Part shown: positions 52,840 to 62,260 of the stretch, in pieces
Layout: each line of letters starts with the position of its first letter
How positions within the stretch are numbered: the stretch's first letter is position 1
Assembly (NCBI RefSeq): GCF_000424285.1
Contig: NZ_AUJP01000003.1
Span: forward strand, 62,001 to 126,000
Source of the DNA: Butyrivibrio sp. MB2005
GTDB lineage: Bacteria > Bacillota > Clostridia > Lachnospirales > Lachnospiraceae
Direction of reading: 5' to 3'
DNA: 64,000 nt
Notes under the pieces: generated by a model
The model's input: the letters and a program-made list of their open reading frames with translations, nothing else
Databases searched by the model: none
Told to the model about the DNA's origin: nothing
Made by a program: the position numbers and the translations under genes

Positions 52840-53697
52840 ATGAAAATCGGTTTTATCGGACTTGGCATCATGGGAGAGTCCATGTGCGAGAATATAGTAA
52901 AAAAGCATGACGACACTGTTTACTGCTTCGACTTCATCAAGGAGAAGGTCGACCTTCTTGCATCTAAGGGCGCAGTTCCCTGCGAGAATTCAGTAGAGCT
53001 TGCAAAGCAGTCAGATGTCATCATTTCAATGGTTCCAAAGAGTGAGCACTCAAGATCAGTATACGAGGCAATCGTTGATGTTCTTGATTCGTCTAAGACT
53101 TGCATAGATATGAGCACAATCGATCCCAGCGTTTCAGTTGAGATCTCAGAGATGGTTAAAAAGACAGGTGCAGGCTTCATCGATGCACCTGTAGTTAAGT
53201 CAAAGCCCGCAGCTATTGAAGGTACACTTGGTATCTACGTAGGCGGCGATGAGAAGACTTACGAAGCTATGAAGCCCATCCTTTTATACATGGGCTGCAA
53301 CGTAATCCGCATGGGCGATAACGGCAAGGGTCTTGTAATGAAGATCTGCCACAATGCACTTGTTTCACAGATTCAGAACGGTGTTAACGAGACAATCACA
53401 CTTGCAAAGGCAAACGGAATTTCAATTCCTGATTTCACAACAGCTGTTTCATACGGCGGAGCTGCTAACTGGTACCTTGATGGTCAGGCTAAGAAGCTCG
53501 AAGCAGAGGATTATACCACAGCATTCTCAATCGAGAACATGGCTAAGGACGTAAATATCTGCGTGAACCTTGCAAAAGAGTGCGGTGTAAAGATGCCCGG
53601 TGAAGAGAATGCACTTAATGTATATCAGACAGCTCTTGACAGAGGCATGGCAAAAGAAGATTTCAGAGCAACAATCAAAGTTGTAAGAGACAGATAA
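52840..53697 (+). CDS. 3-sulfolactaldehyde reductase-like beta-hydroxyacid dehydrogenase
   Basis: A 285-residue 3-hydroxyisobutyrate dehydrogenase-family enzyme with the NAD(P) motif GLGIMG (7-12), DMSTIDPS and the catalytic Lys168 in GKGLVMKICHN. It corresponds to YihU/SlaB-type reductases that reduce sulfolactaldehyde to 2,3-dihydroxypropanesulfonate, reoxidising NADH in fermenters. Where YihU has Arg-Thr-Ser contacting the sulfonate (recalled from memory), this protein has PVVKSKPAA, so the pocket differs in detail. The gene lies 37 bases after the transaldolase and 14 before the DUF4867 gene. Confidence 0.82.
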   Translation: MKIGFIGLGIMGESMCENIVKKHDDTVYCFDFIKEKVDLLASKGAVPCENSVELAKQSDVIISMVPKSEHSRSVYEAIVDVLDSSKTCIDMSTIDPSVSVEISEMVKKTGAGFIDAPVVKSKPAAIEGTLGIYVGGDEKTYEAMKPILLYMGCNVIRMGDNGKGLVMKICHNALVSQIQNGVNETITLAKANGISIPDFTTAVSYGGAANWYLDGQAKKLEAEDYTTAFSIENMAKDVNICVNLAKECGVKMPGEENALNVYQTALDRGMAKEDFRATIKVVRDR

Positions 53698-53711
53698 AAC
53701 GGGAGACAGCA

Positions 53712-54380
53712 ATGTTAGACAGACTTAATGAAGTAAATGATATAAAGATTACTTCCGTTTTTGATGAAGAGTTTAAAACCTATGGAAACATCGTTAAGGA
53801 TTATGATTTTTCCGAGATGATCAAGTACATGGAGGACAACACTGATATACCGGAGAACGGAAATGTATATGTAGCTTCCGTTCCCGAGATGGAAAAGCTT
53901 GGTGTTGTAGCAGATGTTCAGGGGTTCTTTTATGGGGATATGCCGATCCAGGTCGGCTACTGCAATGGTAGAAATACTACTTACAACGGCTTCGAGTATC
54001 ACAAGGGAAGCGAGATAAATGTTGCAGTAACAGATTTTATGTTGGTCCTTGGACATACATGGGAGATTGCAGATGATAACACCTACAAGGTAGAGGATGC
54101 GAGAGTATTCTTCGTACCTAAGGGAACAGCAATTGAGATGTTCCAGACGACACTGCATCTTTCACCGATAAGGGTATGTGATGAAGGCTTTAAGGGAATA
54201 GTAATTCTTCCAAGAGGAACAAACACACCTCTTGACAGAAAGTCTTCAAAGGAAACAGGAGAAGAGAGGCTTCTGCTCCAGAGAAATAAATGGGTAATTT
54301 CTCATCCTGAGAGAGAACCACTCATGAAACAGGGTGCGTTCCCGGGGCTCATCGGTGAGAACAAGGAACTTAAGTATTAA
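53712..54380 (+). CDS. sftI: DUF4867 cupin-like sulfoquinovose isomerase
   Basis: A 222-residue protein of the DUF4867 family, which in the sulfo-TAL pathway converts sulfoquinovose to 6-deoxy-6-sulfofructose. It is unrelated to E. coli YihS. A cupin-like metal site is suggested by FEYHKGSEIN (His and Glu, near 98-102) and by TTLHLSP (His near 150). The assignment rests on my recall of the family and on the gene's place between the dehydrogenase and the rest of the SQ cluster. The ribosome binding site is GGGAG. Confidence 0.8.
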   Translation: MLDRLNEVNDIKITSVFDEEFKTYGNIVKDYDFSEMIKYMEDNTDIPENGNVYVASVPEMEKLGVVADVQGFFYGDMPIQVGYCNGRNTTYNGFEYHKGSEINVAVTDFMLVLGHTWEIADDNTYKVEDARVFFVPKGTAIEMFQTTLHLSPIRVCDEGFKGIVILPRGTNTPLDRKSSKETGEERLLLQRNKWVISHPEREPLMKQGAFPGLIGENKELKY

Positions 54381-54446
54381 CTACAGCAGACATTATTGAA
54401 GATCCTGCGACAGCTATCATACTTTTAAGAAAAAAGAGGTTTTGAT

Positions 54447-55787
54447 ATGAATTTTCAGGTGGTATATGTTCCTATCGGAGTAGGAACTTACGAGATGGTA
54501 ACTGCACATGAGCAGTTTGATAACTCAGCAGAGCTTTTAAAGAAAATTGACAAGGACATAGTTGTTCCTGAAGACATCCTGCTTACAGTAGATGCTGTAG
54601 CTGATTTTTTAAGCGATAAGAATCCAGATCTTGTAATTTTACAGAATATTACATTTGCTAATGCAGCTTATGCAAGTGAGGTTCTTAGAAGATTTAATTG
54701 TCCTATTCTGCTTTGGACACTTAGAGAGCCTGTTATTGACGGAACAAGACTTCGCAGCAATTCCCTTACAGGAGCATACTCGGCAGCCAATGCAATATGT
54801 GCATTCAGAGGACAGGGTAAGTTCGAGCACGTAATTGGCGCTCCTTCAGAGGAAAATGTTAAGAGAGAAATTGAAGCAACTATTTTTGCAGCAAGAGTAA
54901 AGAAGGATCTTACAGGCCTTAAAATGTCTGCAATAGGTCACACACCCCAGGGCTTTGGCTTTGGAAGAGCATTGGATGCTGAGCTTCTTAGCAAATTCGG
55001 TGTAACACTTGAGGCCATCGAAGCAAGAGAGCTTATCAACAAGGCTAAGGCATATACAGATGATGAGTGTGCTTCTGATTTGGCTGAGGCAAAAGAAAAG
55101 GTGGTTGGTCTTGAGAAAATGCCTGAGAACAACATCAAGGATTTTGCAAGACTTTACAAAGCATACAAGGCTTATGTTGATGAAAACCGTATCGGTGCTA
55201 TTTCTTCACGCTGCTGGCCTGATTTCTTCACAGAATTCGGTACACCTGTATGCATGGTATTATCACTTCTTAATGCGGTTAACATTCCTGCAAGCTGTGA
55301 AGCAGACGTATACGGCGCACTTTCAATGTATATCGGAACTGCATTCACAGGTCAGTCCACCTTCTTCGGTGATCCTGTATCAATGGATGAAAAAGAAAGT
55401 TCAATCACTTTCTGGCACTGTGGAATGGCAGCATGTAACCTTGCACGTTGCGACACCGGTGCTCAGGTAGGTGTTCATCCCAACAGAAAGATCGGACCTG
55501 TTATGGACTTTGGATGCAAGGCTTCAGAGGAAGCTACAATCTTCAGAGTAGGTCGTACAGCAGAAGGTAAGTTCAGATTCTTCATTGCGGAAGGAAATGT
55601 TATGGATAAGCCCAAGCAGTTCAATGGCGCTTCTATCGTTGTTCAGACTAAGGAGTCAGCAGAGAAGATTGTTAAAGAAACCATTAAGAATGGTTGGGAA
55701 CCCCACTATGTAGTTATCTACAAAAATATAGCAGAGGAGCTCGAAAAACTTGGTAATATGCTCGATTTAGAGGTTGTACGTTACTAA
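54447..55787 (+). CDS. L-fucose/L-arabinose isomerase-family protein of unknown role in SQ cluster
   Basis: A 446-residue protein resembling the FucI/AraA sugar isomerase superfamily: SAIGHTPQGFGFGRALDAEL in the N-terminal domains, then RCWPDFFTEFG, SCEADVYGALSMYI and HCGMAAC, which should carry the Mn2+ ligands Glu and His. It lies in the transaldolase operon after the DUF4867 isomerase. SQ to sulfofructose is already covered by DUF4867, so a second isomerase is unexplained. It may act on another sulfo-sugar, on an anomer or epimer, or be an alternative isomerase. I cannot choose among these. Confidence 0.75.
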   Translation: MNFQVVYVPIGVGTYEMVTAHEQFDNSAELLKKIDKDIVVPEDILLTVDAVADFLSDKNPDLVILQNITFANAAYASEVLRRFNCPILLWTLREPVIDGTRLRSNSLTGAYSAANAICAFRGQGKFEHVIGAPSEENVKREIEATIFAARVKKDLTGLKMSAIGHTPQGFGFGRALDAELLSKFGVTLEAIEARELINKAKAYTDDECASDLAEAKEKVVGLEKMPENNIKDFARLYKAYKAYVDENRIGAISSRCWPDFFTEFGTPVCMVLSLLNAVNIPASCEADVYGALSMYIGTAFTGQSTFFGDPVSMDEKESSITFWHCGMAACNLARCDTGAQVGVHPNRKIGPVMDFGCKASEEATIFRVGRTAEGKFRFFIAEGNVMDKPKQFNGASIVVQTKESAEKIVKETIKNGWEPHYVVIYKNIAEELEKLGNMLDLEVVRY

Positions 55788-55809
55788 AAGAGTTGGATAT
55801 AATTTAATT

Positions 55810-56958
55810 ATGAAATATCAGGGGATAAATTTAGAAAACGTAAAACTTAGTAACCGTTCTTCCATTCTTCTTTTGCTAAACAATAATGGAGCAATGTCAA
55901 GAAAAGATATAGCAGAGACGGTTGGCCTAACAGCCGCCTCTGTTACTTTAATATGCTCTGAGTTGATGGAGGAGGGCATAATCGTAGAACTTGGCGAGGC
56001 TGCTGAAGAAAAAAGAGCGGGCAGGAAAAAGATTCTGGTGGACATCAATCCGGAATACAGGAATGTACTGTGCATCGCTGTAGAATCAGATACAACCTAC
56101 ATTGCAGTTACTGATATGAAGGGTAACATGCTTTGCAATTGTAGCCTTCCCACAGACAAGCATACTAAGCCGGAACAGTTCTTCAGGAATGTTACGGATG
56201 AATGTCAGAGGCTTTTCTGGAAAAACAACATTGTCAGGGAGAAGCTCCTTGGAGCTGCTGTAACTATTCCCGGCAGTGTGGACAGAAAAAGAGGAATAAG
56301 CCTCAATACATATAGCATCTGGACTGAAAGCATACCGGTCGCTGATCTTATTAAGAAGGATCTTGGACTTCAGGTAGTTGTTGAGAACAACCTGAAAGCG
56401 TATGCACAGACGGAAGTTTATTTTGGCCTTGGACGTACTGTTAGTAATCTTTTCATATTAAAATGGGGCCCCGGTGTTGGTGCATCCATTATCATCGACG
56501 GCAAAATCTATCAGGGTTCAAACAAGATGGCCGGTGAGATCGGTCACATGACTGCAGTAAAGGACGGACGCAGCTGCAACTGTGGACGTAAGGGCTGCCT
56601 TGAAGCTTATGTTTCAACCAAGGCGATAGCCGACGACGTGCAGGCTGAGCTTGACAGAACCGATGAAAATGCAGACAAGCTCGAAAGAGATGAAAACATA
56701 GAGAAGATTATTGACAATAAGATAGATATGTTGGCCTTCAATCTCAAAAACAGTATAAGCATTCTGGATTCCAAGAACGTAGTGCTTATCGGATATATGT
56801 TTGAGATTCCCGGCTACATGGAACGCTTTATAAAGGCTTACAAGGAATACGATCCGCTGGTTTCGGATGATTTCTTTGTAAAAACTGATCTTCGTGTAAA
56901 CAGAGAACATACAGAGGGCCTTGCGGTATTTTTGAATGAAGCGTTTCTTACCGCATAA
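55810..56958 (+). CDS. ROK-family transcriptional regulator of the SQ cluster
   Basis: A 382-residue ROK repressor-type protein: N-terminal winged helix (AMSRKDIAETVGLTAASVTL), then a sugar-kinase-like domain with VVVENNLKAYA, AGEIGHM and the zinc site CNCGRKGCLEAY. The helix-turn-helix marks it as a regulator, not a glucokinase. I prefer ATG 55810 to an upstream TTG that overlaps the previous gene. It is encoded inside the cluster and is the natural candidate to bind TTRATTAA-N5-TTAATYAA sites. The effector could be SQ or a sulfo-sugar phosphate-free intermediate. Confidence 0.87.
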   Translation: MKYQGINLENVKLSNRSSILLLLNNNGAMSRKDIAETVGLTAASVTLICSELMEEGIIVELGEAAEEKRAGRKKILVDINPEYRNVLCIAVESDTTYIAVTDMKGNMLCNCSLPTDKHTKPEQFFRNVTDECQRLFWKNNIVREKLLGAAVTIPGSVDRKRGISLNTYSIWTESIPVADLIKKDLGLQVVVENNLKAYAQTEVYFGLGRTVSNLFILKWGPGVGASIIIDGKIYQGSNKMAGEIGHMTAVKDGRSCNCGRKGCLEAYVSTKAIADDVQAELDRTDENADKLERDENIEKIIDNKIDMLAFNLKNSISILDSKNVVLIGYMFEIPGYMERFIKAYKEYDPLVSDDFFVKTDLRVNREHTEGLAVFLNEAFLTA

Positions 56959-57035
56959 AACATAAACAGGATAAAAACTGATATCACTTAAATGAGTCAG
57001 ATAAATTTATAGCAAAAACACAAAGGGGATTTTAA

Positions 57036-58535
<1,500 letters not shown>

Positions 58536-58575
58536 AGCTGAAATAGCAAATCTATGATTTGCGTGATTGAAGCTT

Positions 58576-58676
58576 GTTCTGGCGGCTGTGAGAACCTGGC
58601 GAAGTTTTTCATGAGCCTGGTTCGAACGTGTTACACTGAATGAAATGAAGTGTAACTTCCACAGTGAGAGCAGAAC
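58576..58676 (+). repeat. Copy E of the repeat family, apparently nested, between glpK and glpA
   Basis: Hairpin I is AACC-T-GGC with GCC-T-GGTT (58593-58622). The inner hairpin II is GTTACACT with AGTGTAAC (58630-58656), followed by TTCC. Both lie between GTTCTG (58576-58581) and CAGAAC (58671-58676), which are the two arms of another hairpin II. One element thus seems to sit within the loop of another. Confidence 0.75.
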
Positions 58677-58704
58677 CTCATCATGAAATAAGAGGAGAAT
58701 AATA

Positions 58705-60153
58705 ATGTATGACGTATTGATTATTGGTGCAGGTGTTTCCGGAAGCGCTGTAGCAAGAGAAGTTTCCAGATACAATGTATCAGCATGTGTACTTGAAAAA
58801 TGTGAGGATGTTTGCGAAGGAACCTCCAAGGCTAATTCAGCCATCGTTCACGCAGGTTTTGATGCTGAAGAAGGATCACTCATGGCTAAGCTCAATGTTG
58901 AGGGCAATGAGATGATGGATCAGCTTTCAAAGGATCTTGATATTCCTTTCAAGAGAAACGGATCCCTTGTTGTATGCGTACACGAGGAAGAGATAGATGG
59001 ACTTAAGACTCTATATGACAGAGGTGTTAAGAACGGAGTTAAGGGACTTAAGATTCTTACAAGAGAAGAAGCTCTTGAGATGGAGCCCAACCTCTCTGAC
59101 GACGTTGTGGGTGCTCTCTATGCTCCTACAGGCGGCATTGTTTGTCCTTTCGAGCTCAACATCGCTATGGCAGAAAATGCCAACATGAACGGCGTTGAAT
59201 TCAGATTCAATACAGAAGTTGAAGATATCAAAAAGGGCGAGGATGGTCTTTTCCATGTTCGCACCAACAACGGTGAGTATATCAGTAAAGTAGTTGTTAA
59301 CGCAGCCGGTGTATATGCTGATAAGATTCACAATATGGTAAGCGAAGACAAGATGCATATCATCGAGAGAAGGGGAGATTACCTGCTTCTTGATAAGGAA
59401 GTTGGCAATTATGTATCACATACTATTTTCCCTCAGCCTACAAAATACGGTAAGGGCGTACTTGTAACACCTACAGTACACGGCAACCTCCTTGTAGGTC
59501 CTACAGCAATTGACCTTGAGAATAAGGAAGGAAATAACACAACAGCAGCAGGTCTTAACGAAGTTACCGCTAAGGCCAGCGAGAATGTAAAGAACCTTCC
59601 TCTTAGAAATGTAATTACTTCATTTGCGGGACTTCGTGCACATCTTGAGAGACACGAGTTTGTTATCGAAGAAGTAAAGGATGCAAAGGGCTTCATCGAT
59701 GTAGCAGGTATCGAGTCTCCCGGACTTACAGCATCTCCCGCTATCGGTAAGATGGTTGGCGATATGCTTAAGGATATGATGGGACTTACAGAGAAGTCAG
59801 ACTGGATTGCTACACGTAAAGGAATAAAGAGCACAGAAGGTCTTTCAATTGACGAAATGAATGCTCTTATCAAAGAAAATCCTGCTTACGGAACAATCGT
59901 ATGCAGATGTGAATCAATTACAGAAGGTGAGATACTTGATGCTATACACAGACCTCTCGGCGCGCGTTCACTTGATGGCGTAAAGCGCAGAACAAGAGCC
60001 GGAATGGGTAGATGTCAGGCAGGTTTCTGCAGCCCCAGAACGATGGAAATCATCAACAGAGAGTTAGGCCTTTCTTATGAAAAGATCACTAAGAGCGGCG
60101 GAAAATCCAACATCATTCTTGAAAGAACAAAAGGGGAGGAAAGCCACTCATGA
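58705..60153 (+). CDS. glpA: Anaerobic glycerol-3-phosphate dehydrogenase, GlpA-like FAD subunit
   Basis: A 482-residue FAD-dependent oxidoreductase converting glycerol 3-phosphate to dihydroxyacetone phosphate. It has the FAD motif LIIGAGVSGSAVARE (N-terminus), the DAO-fold segment FAGLRAHLER and a C-terminal BFD-like [2Fe-2S] domain with CRCESITEGEI and GMGRCQAGFC. It is encoded with a second flavoprotein and a DUF1667 protein, the common anaerobic arrangement in Clostridia and Thermotoga. The start overlap at its end (ATGA) couples it to the next gene. Confidence 0.9.
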   Translation: MYDVLIIGAGVSGSAVAREVSRYNVSACVLEKCEDVCEGTSKANSAIVHAGFDAEEGSLMAKLNVEGNEMMDQLSKDLDIPFKRNGSLVVCVHEEEIDGLKTLYDRGVKNGVKGLKILTREEALEMEPNLSDDVVGALYAPTGGIVCPFELNIAMAENANMNGVEFRFNTEVEDIKKGEDGLFHVRTNNGEYISKVVVNAAGVYADKIHNMVSEDKMHIIERRGDYLLLDKEVGNYVSHTIFPQPTKYGKGVLVTPTVHGNLLVGPTAIDLENKEGNNTTAAGLNEVTAKASENVKNLPLRNVITSFAGLRAHLERHEFVIEEVKDAKGFIDVAGIESPGLTASPAIGKMVGDMLKDMMGLTEKSDWIATRKGIKSTEGLSIDEMNALIKENPAYGTIVCRCESITEGEILDAIHRPLGARSLDGVKRRTRAGMGRCQAGFCSPRTMEIINRELGLSYEKITKSGGKSNIILERTKGEESHS

Positions 60154-61418
60154 AGACATATGATATTGTAATTGTAGGAGGCGGTCCGGCAGGCCTTGCA
60201 GCTGCAGTTGCTGCAAAAGAAGCCGGAAACGACAGCATTCTCATCCTTGAGAGAGACCATGAACTTGGTGGTATTCTTAATCAGTGTATCCACAACGGAT
60301 TTGGCCTTCACACATTTAAGGAAGAGCTTACAGGTCCTGAATATGCATACAGATTCATCAAGCAGGTTCTTGATCTTGGCATAGAGTACAAGCTCAATAC
60401 CATGGTAATGGATATTGCAGCAGACAAGACGGTTACAGCCATGAACAGAGAAGACGGAATGTTCCAGATTCCTGCAAAAGCTGTAATCCTTGCAATGGGA
60501 TGCAGAGAGAGGCCCAGAGGAGCCCTCAACATTCCCGGATACAGACCTGCGGGTATCTTTTCAGCAGGTACTGCTCAGAGACTTGTTAACATCGAAGGCT
60601 ACATGCCCGGACGCGAGGTTGTAATCCTTGGTTCAGGTGATATCGGACTTATCATGGCCCGCAGAATGACTCTCGAAGGCGCTAAGGTTAAGGTTGTAGC
60701 TGAACTTATGCCTTACTCAGGTGGACTTAAGAGAAATATCGTGCAGTGTCTTGATGACTATGGCATTCCGCTTAAGCTCTCACACACTGTCGTTGATATC
60801 GAAGGAAAAGATCATGTAACAGCAGTTACAATTGCTGAGGTTGGCCCTGACAGAAAGCCTATCCCCGGAACAGAGATCAGATATACCTGCGATACACTGC
60901 TTTTGTCCTGCGGACTTATCCCCGAGAACGAGCTTTCAAGATCAGCAGGTGTAAAGATGAGCCCTGTTACATCAGGACCTGTTGTTAATGAATCCTTAGA
61001 GACCAACATCCCCGGTGTATTTGCCTGTGGTAACGTTCTTCACGTACATGACCTTGTTGACTATGTATCTGAAGAGGCTAAGAGAGCCGGAGAGAACGCA
61101 GTTAAGTATATTAACGACGGATGCAAGGCAGCTGACAGCTCAGACGTCATCGAGATCGTTGCTACAGAAGGCGCAAGATACACAGTGCCCAGCACAATTG
61201 ATACCGAGCGCATGAGCGATCTTCTTACAGTAAGATTCAGAGTCGGTGATGTATATAAGAATTCTTTCGTAAGTGTATACTTTGATGATGAGAGAATCAT
61301 GCACAACCAGAAGAGAATCATGGCTCCCGGCGAAATGGAGCAGATCATTCTCAGAAAGACTCAGCTTCAGGAGCACAAGGGTCTGAAGAAGATAACTGTA
61401 AAGATTGAGAAGGAGTGA
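60150..61418 (+). CDS. NAD(P)/FAD-dependent oxidoreductase, GlpB-like electron-transfer subunit
   Basis: A 422-residue flavoprotein of the pyridine nucleotide-disulfide oxidoreductase fold. It has the FAD motif IVIVGGGPAGLAAAVAA, ILNQCIHNGFG, AMGCRERPRG and a second Rossmann motif VILGSGDIGLIMARR, with GVFACGNVLHVHD near the C-terminal third. It probably passes electrons from GlpA to NAD+ or ferredoxin. The ATG overlaps the glpA stop by four bases, and AGGGGAGG lies upstream. It is not homologous in detail to E. coli GlpB, so the name is functional only. Confidence 0.85.
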   Translation: MKTYDIVIVGGGPAGLAAAVAAKEAGNDSILILERDHELGGILNQCIHNGFGLHTFKEELTGPEYAYRFIKQVLDLGIEYKLNTMVMDIAADKTVTAMNREDGMFQIPAKAVILAMGCRERPRGALNIPGYRPAGIFSAGTAQRLVNIEGYMPGREVVILGSGDIGLIMARRMTLEGAKVKVVAELMPYSGGLKRNIVQCLDDYGIPLKLSHTVVDIEGKDHVTAVTIAEVGPDRKPIPGTEIRYTCDTLLLSCGLIPENELSRSAGVKMSPVTSGPVVNESLETNIPGVFACGNVLHVHDLVDYVSEEAKRAGENAVKYINDGCKAADSSDVIEIVATEGARYTVPSTIDTERMSDLLTVRFRVGDVYKNSFVSVYFDDERIMHNQKRIMAPGEMEQIILRKTQLQEHKGLKKITVKIEKE

Positions 61419-61423
61419 CCAAA

Positions 61424-61789
61424 ATGGAAAAGAGAGAACTCACATGCATCGGATGCCCCATGGGATGCCAGCTTACAGTTACCATGGAGAACGATGAAGT
61501 AACAGAGGTTACAGGTAATACATGTCAGAAGGGTGATATCTACGCAAGAAAAGAAGTAGTTAACCCTACCCGAATTGTGACAAGCACCATCAGAATCACA
61601 GGTGGTGACAAGGAGAGAGTATCAGTAAAAACAGCAAGCGATATTCCCAAGGACAAGATATTTGAAGTTATGAAGGATATCGATGCGGCTGTTGTATCTG
61701 CTCCCGCTCACATCGGAGATGTTCTTGTAAAAGATGTTGCAGGAACAGGCGTTGATGTTATCGCTACCAGAAATGTAGAGACGGCTTAA
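61424..61789 (+). CDS. DUF1667 protein, GlpC-like small subunit
   Basis: A 121-residue protein with the N-terminal Cys cluster CIGCPMGC and a further Cys in GNTCQKG, presumably an iron-sulfur or redox component of the glycerol-3-phosphate dehydrogenase set (COG3862). ATG 61424 is nine bases after AAGGAG; the GTG at 61415 abuts that site and is rejected. It is the last gene of the glpA operon, followed by a strong terminator. Confidence 0.85.
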   Translation: MEKRELTCIGCPMGCQLTVTMENDEVTEVTGNTCQKGDIYARKEVVNPTRIVTSTIRITGGDKERVSVKTASDIPKDKIFEVMKDIDAAVVSAPAHIGDVLVKDVAGTGVDVIATRNVETA

Positions 61790-61821
61790 AGTGTCAAAAC
61801 AGCTTAAAAAGGCTATGTATA

Positions 61822-61853
61822 AAAGAAATCGCACCTGCTGCGATTTCTTTTTA
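61822..61853 (+). terminator. Terminator of the SQ/glycerol operon
   Basis: AAAGAAATCGCA (61822-61833) and TGCGATTTCTTT (61839-61850) form a perfect 12-bp stem with a CCTGC loop and a T-run end. Confidence 0.9.
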
Positions 61854-61959
61854 CATATAAGAAAAAGTGCTTTTCGCTTGTCTTAAAGTATGCTATACTA
61901 CTGAAATGTGGAAAACTATTGTTTTCGGTAATATTCCCAAGCGGAAAAGGAGAAATATT

Positions 61960-62106
61960 ATGAAGCATGTAAAAACACTTGCAACAAGAAATCTTAAAGA
62001 GTCAATGAAAAAGGGCGGCTGCGGTGAGTGCCAGACATCTTGCCAGTCAGCTTGCAAGACATCCTGCACAGTAGGTAACCAGAGCTGCGAGCAGGCTACA
62101 AAGTAA
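61960..62106 (+). CDS. SCIFF ranthipeptide precursor (six Cys in forty-five residues)
   Basis: A 48-residue ribosomal peptide precursor. It has a leader of about 20 residues (MKHVKTLATRNLKESMKKGG) followed by a core with six Cys at 21, 24, 28, 32, 36 and 43. This matches the SCIFF family found almost universally in Clostridia, in which a radical SAM enzyme links Cys sulfurs to other residues by thioethers. AAAGGAG precedes ATG 61960; a longer in-frame start at 61867 is rejected. The maturase gene follows and secD is next, the conserved SCIFF neighbourhood. The biological role is not settled. Confidence 0.93.
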   Translation: MKHVKTLATRNLKESMKKGGCGECQTSCQSACKTSCTVGNQSCEQATK

Positions 62107-62138
62107 TTTGGTTCTTAACTGAATAATTATTTAATGTC

Positions 62139-62161
62139 AGGCAGCGGCCTAGCCGCTGCCT
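62139..62161 (+). terminator. Strong hairpin between SCIFF precursor and maturase genes
   Basis: AGGCAGCGGC (62139-62148) and GCCGCTGCCT (62152-62161) form a perfect 10-bp stem with a 3-base loop and no clear T run. It is probably a partial terminator or a stability element. Confidence 0.6.
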
Positions 62162-62177
62162 ATCTTATGTAAAGTGT

Positions 62178-62223
62178 AAAGATCAGGTTGTGTATATTAA
62201 GTATCACTTGATCGGTGATCTTT
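62178..62223 (+). promoter_or_regulatory. Second hairpin in the maturase leader
   Basis: AAAGATCA (62178-62185) can pair with TGATCTTT (62216-62223). The alternative inner stem is ATCAC with GTGAT (about 62203-62219), and a T run follows. The competing stems resemble an attenuator ahead of the maturase gene. Confidence 0.35.
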
Positions 62224-62260
62224 TTATAAATTTAAAATAGTAAGGTAGTGATAATTTTTT

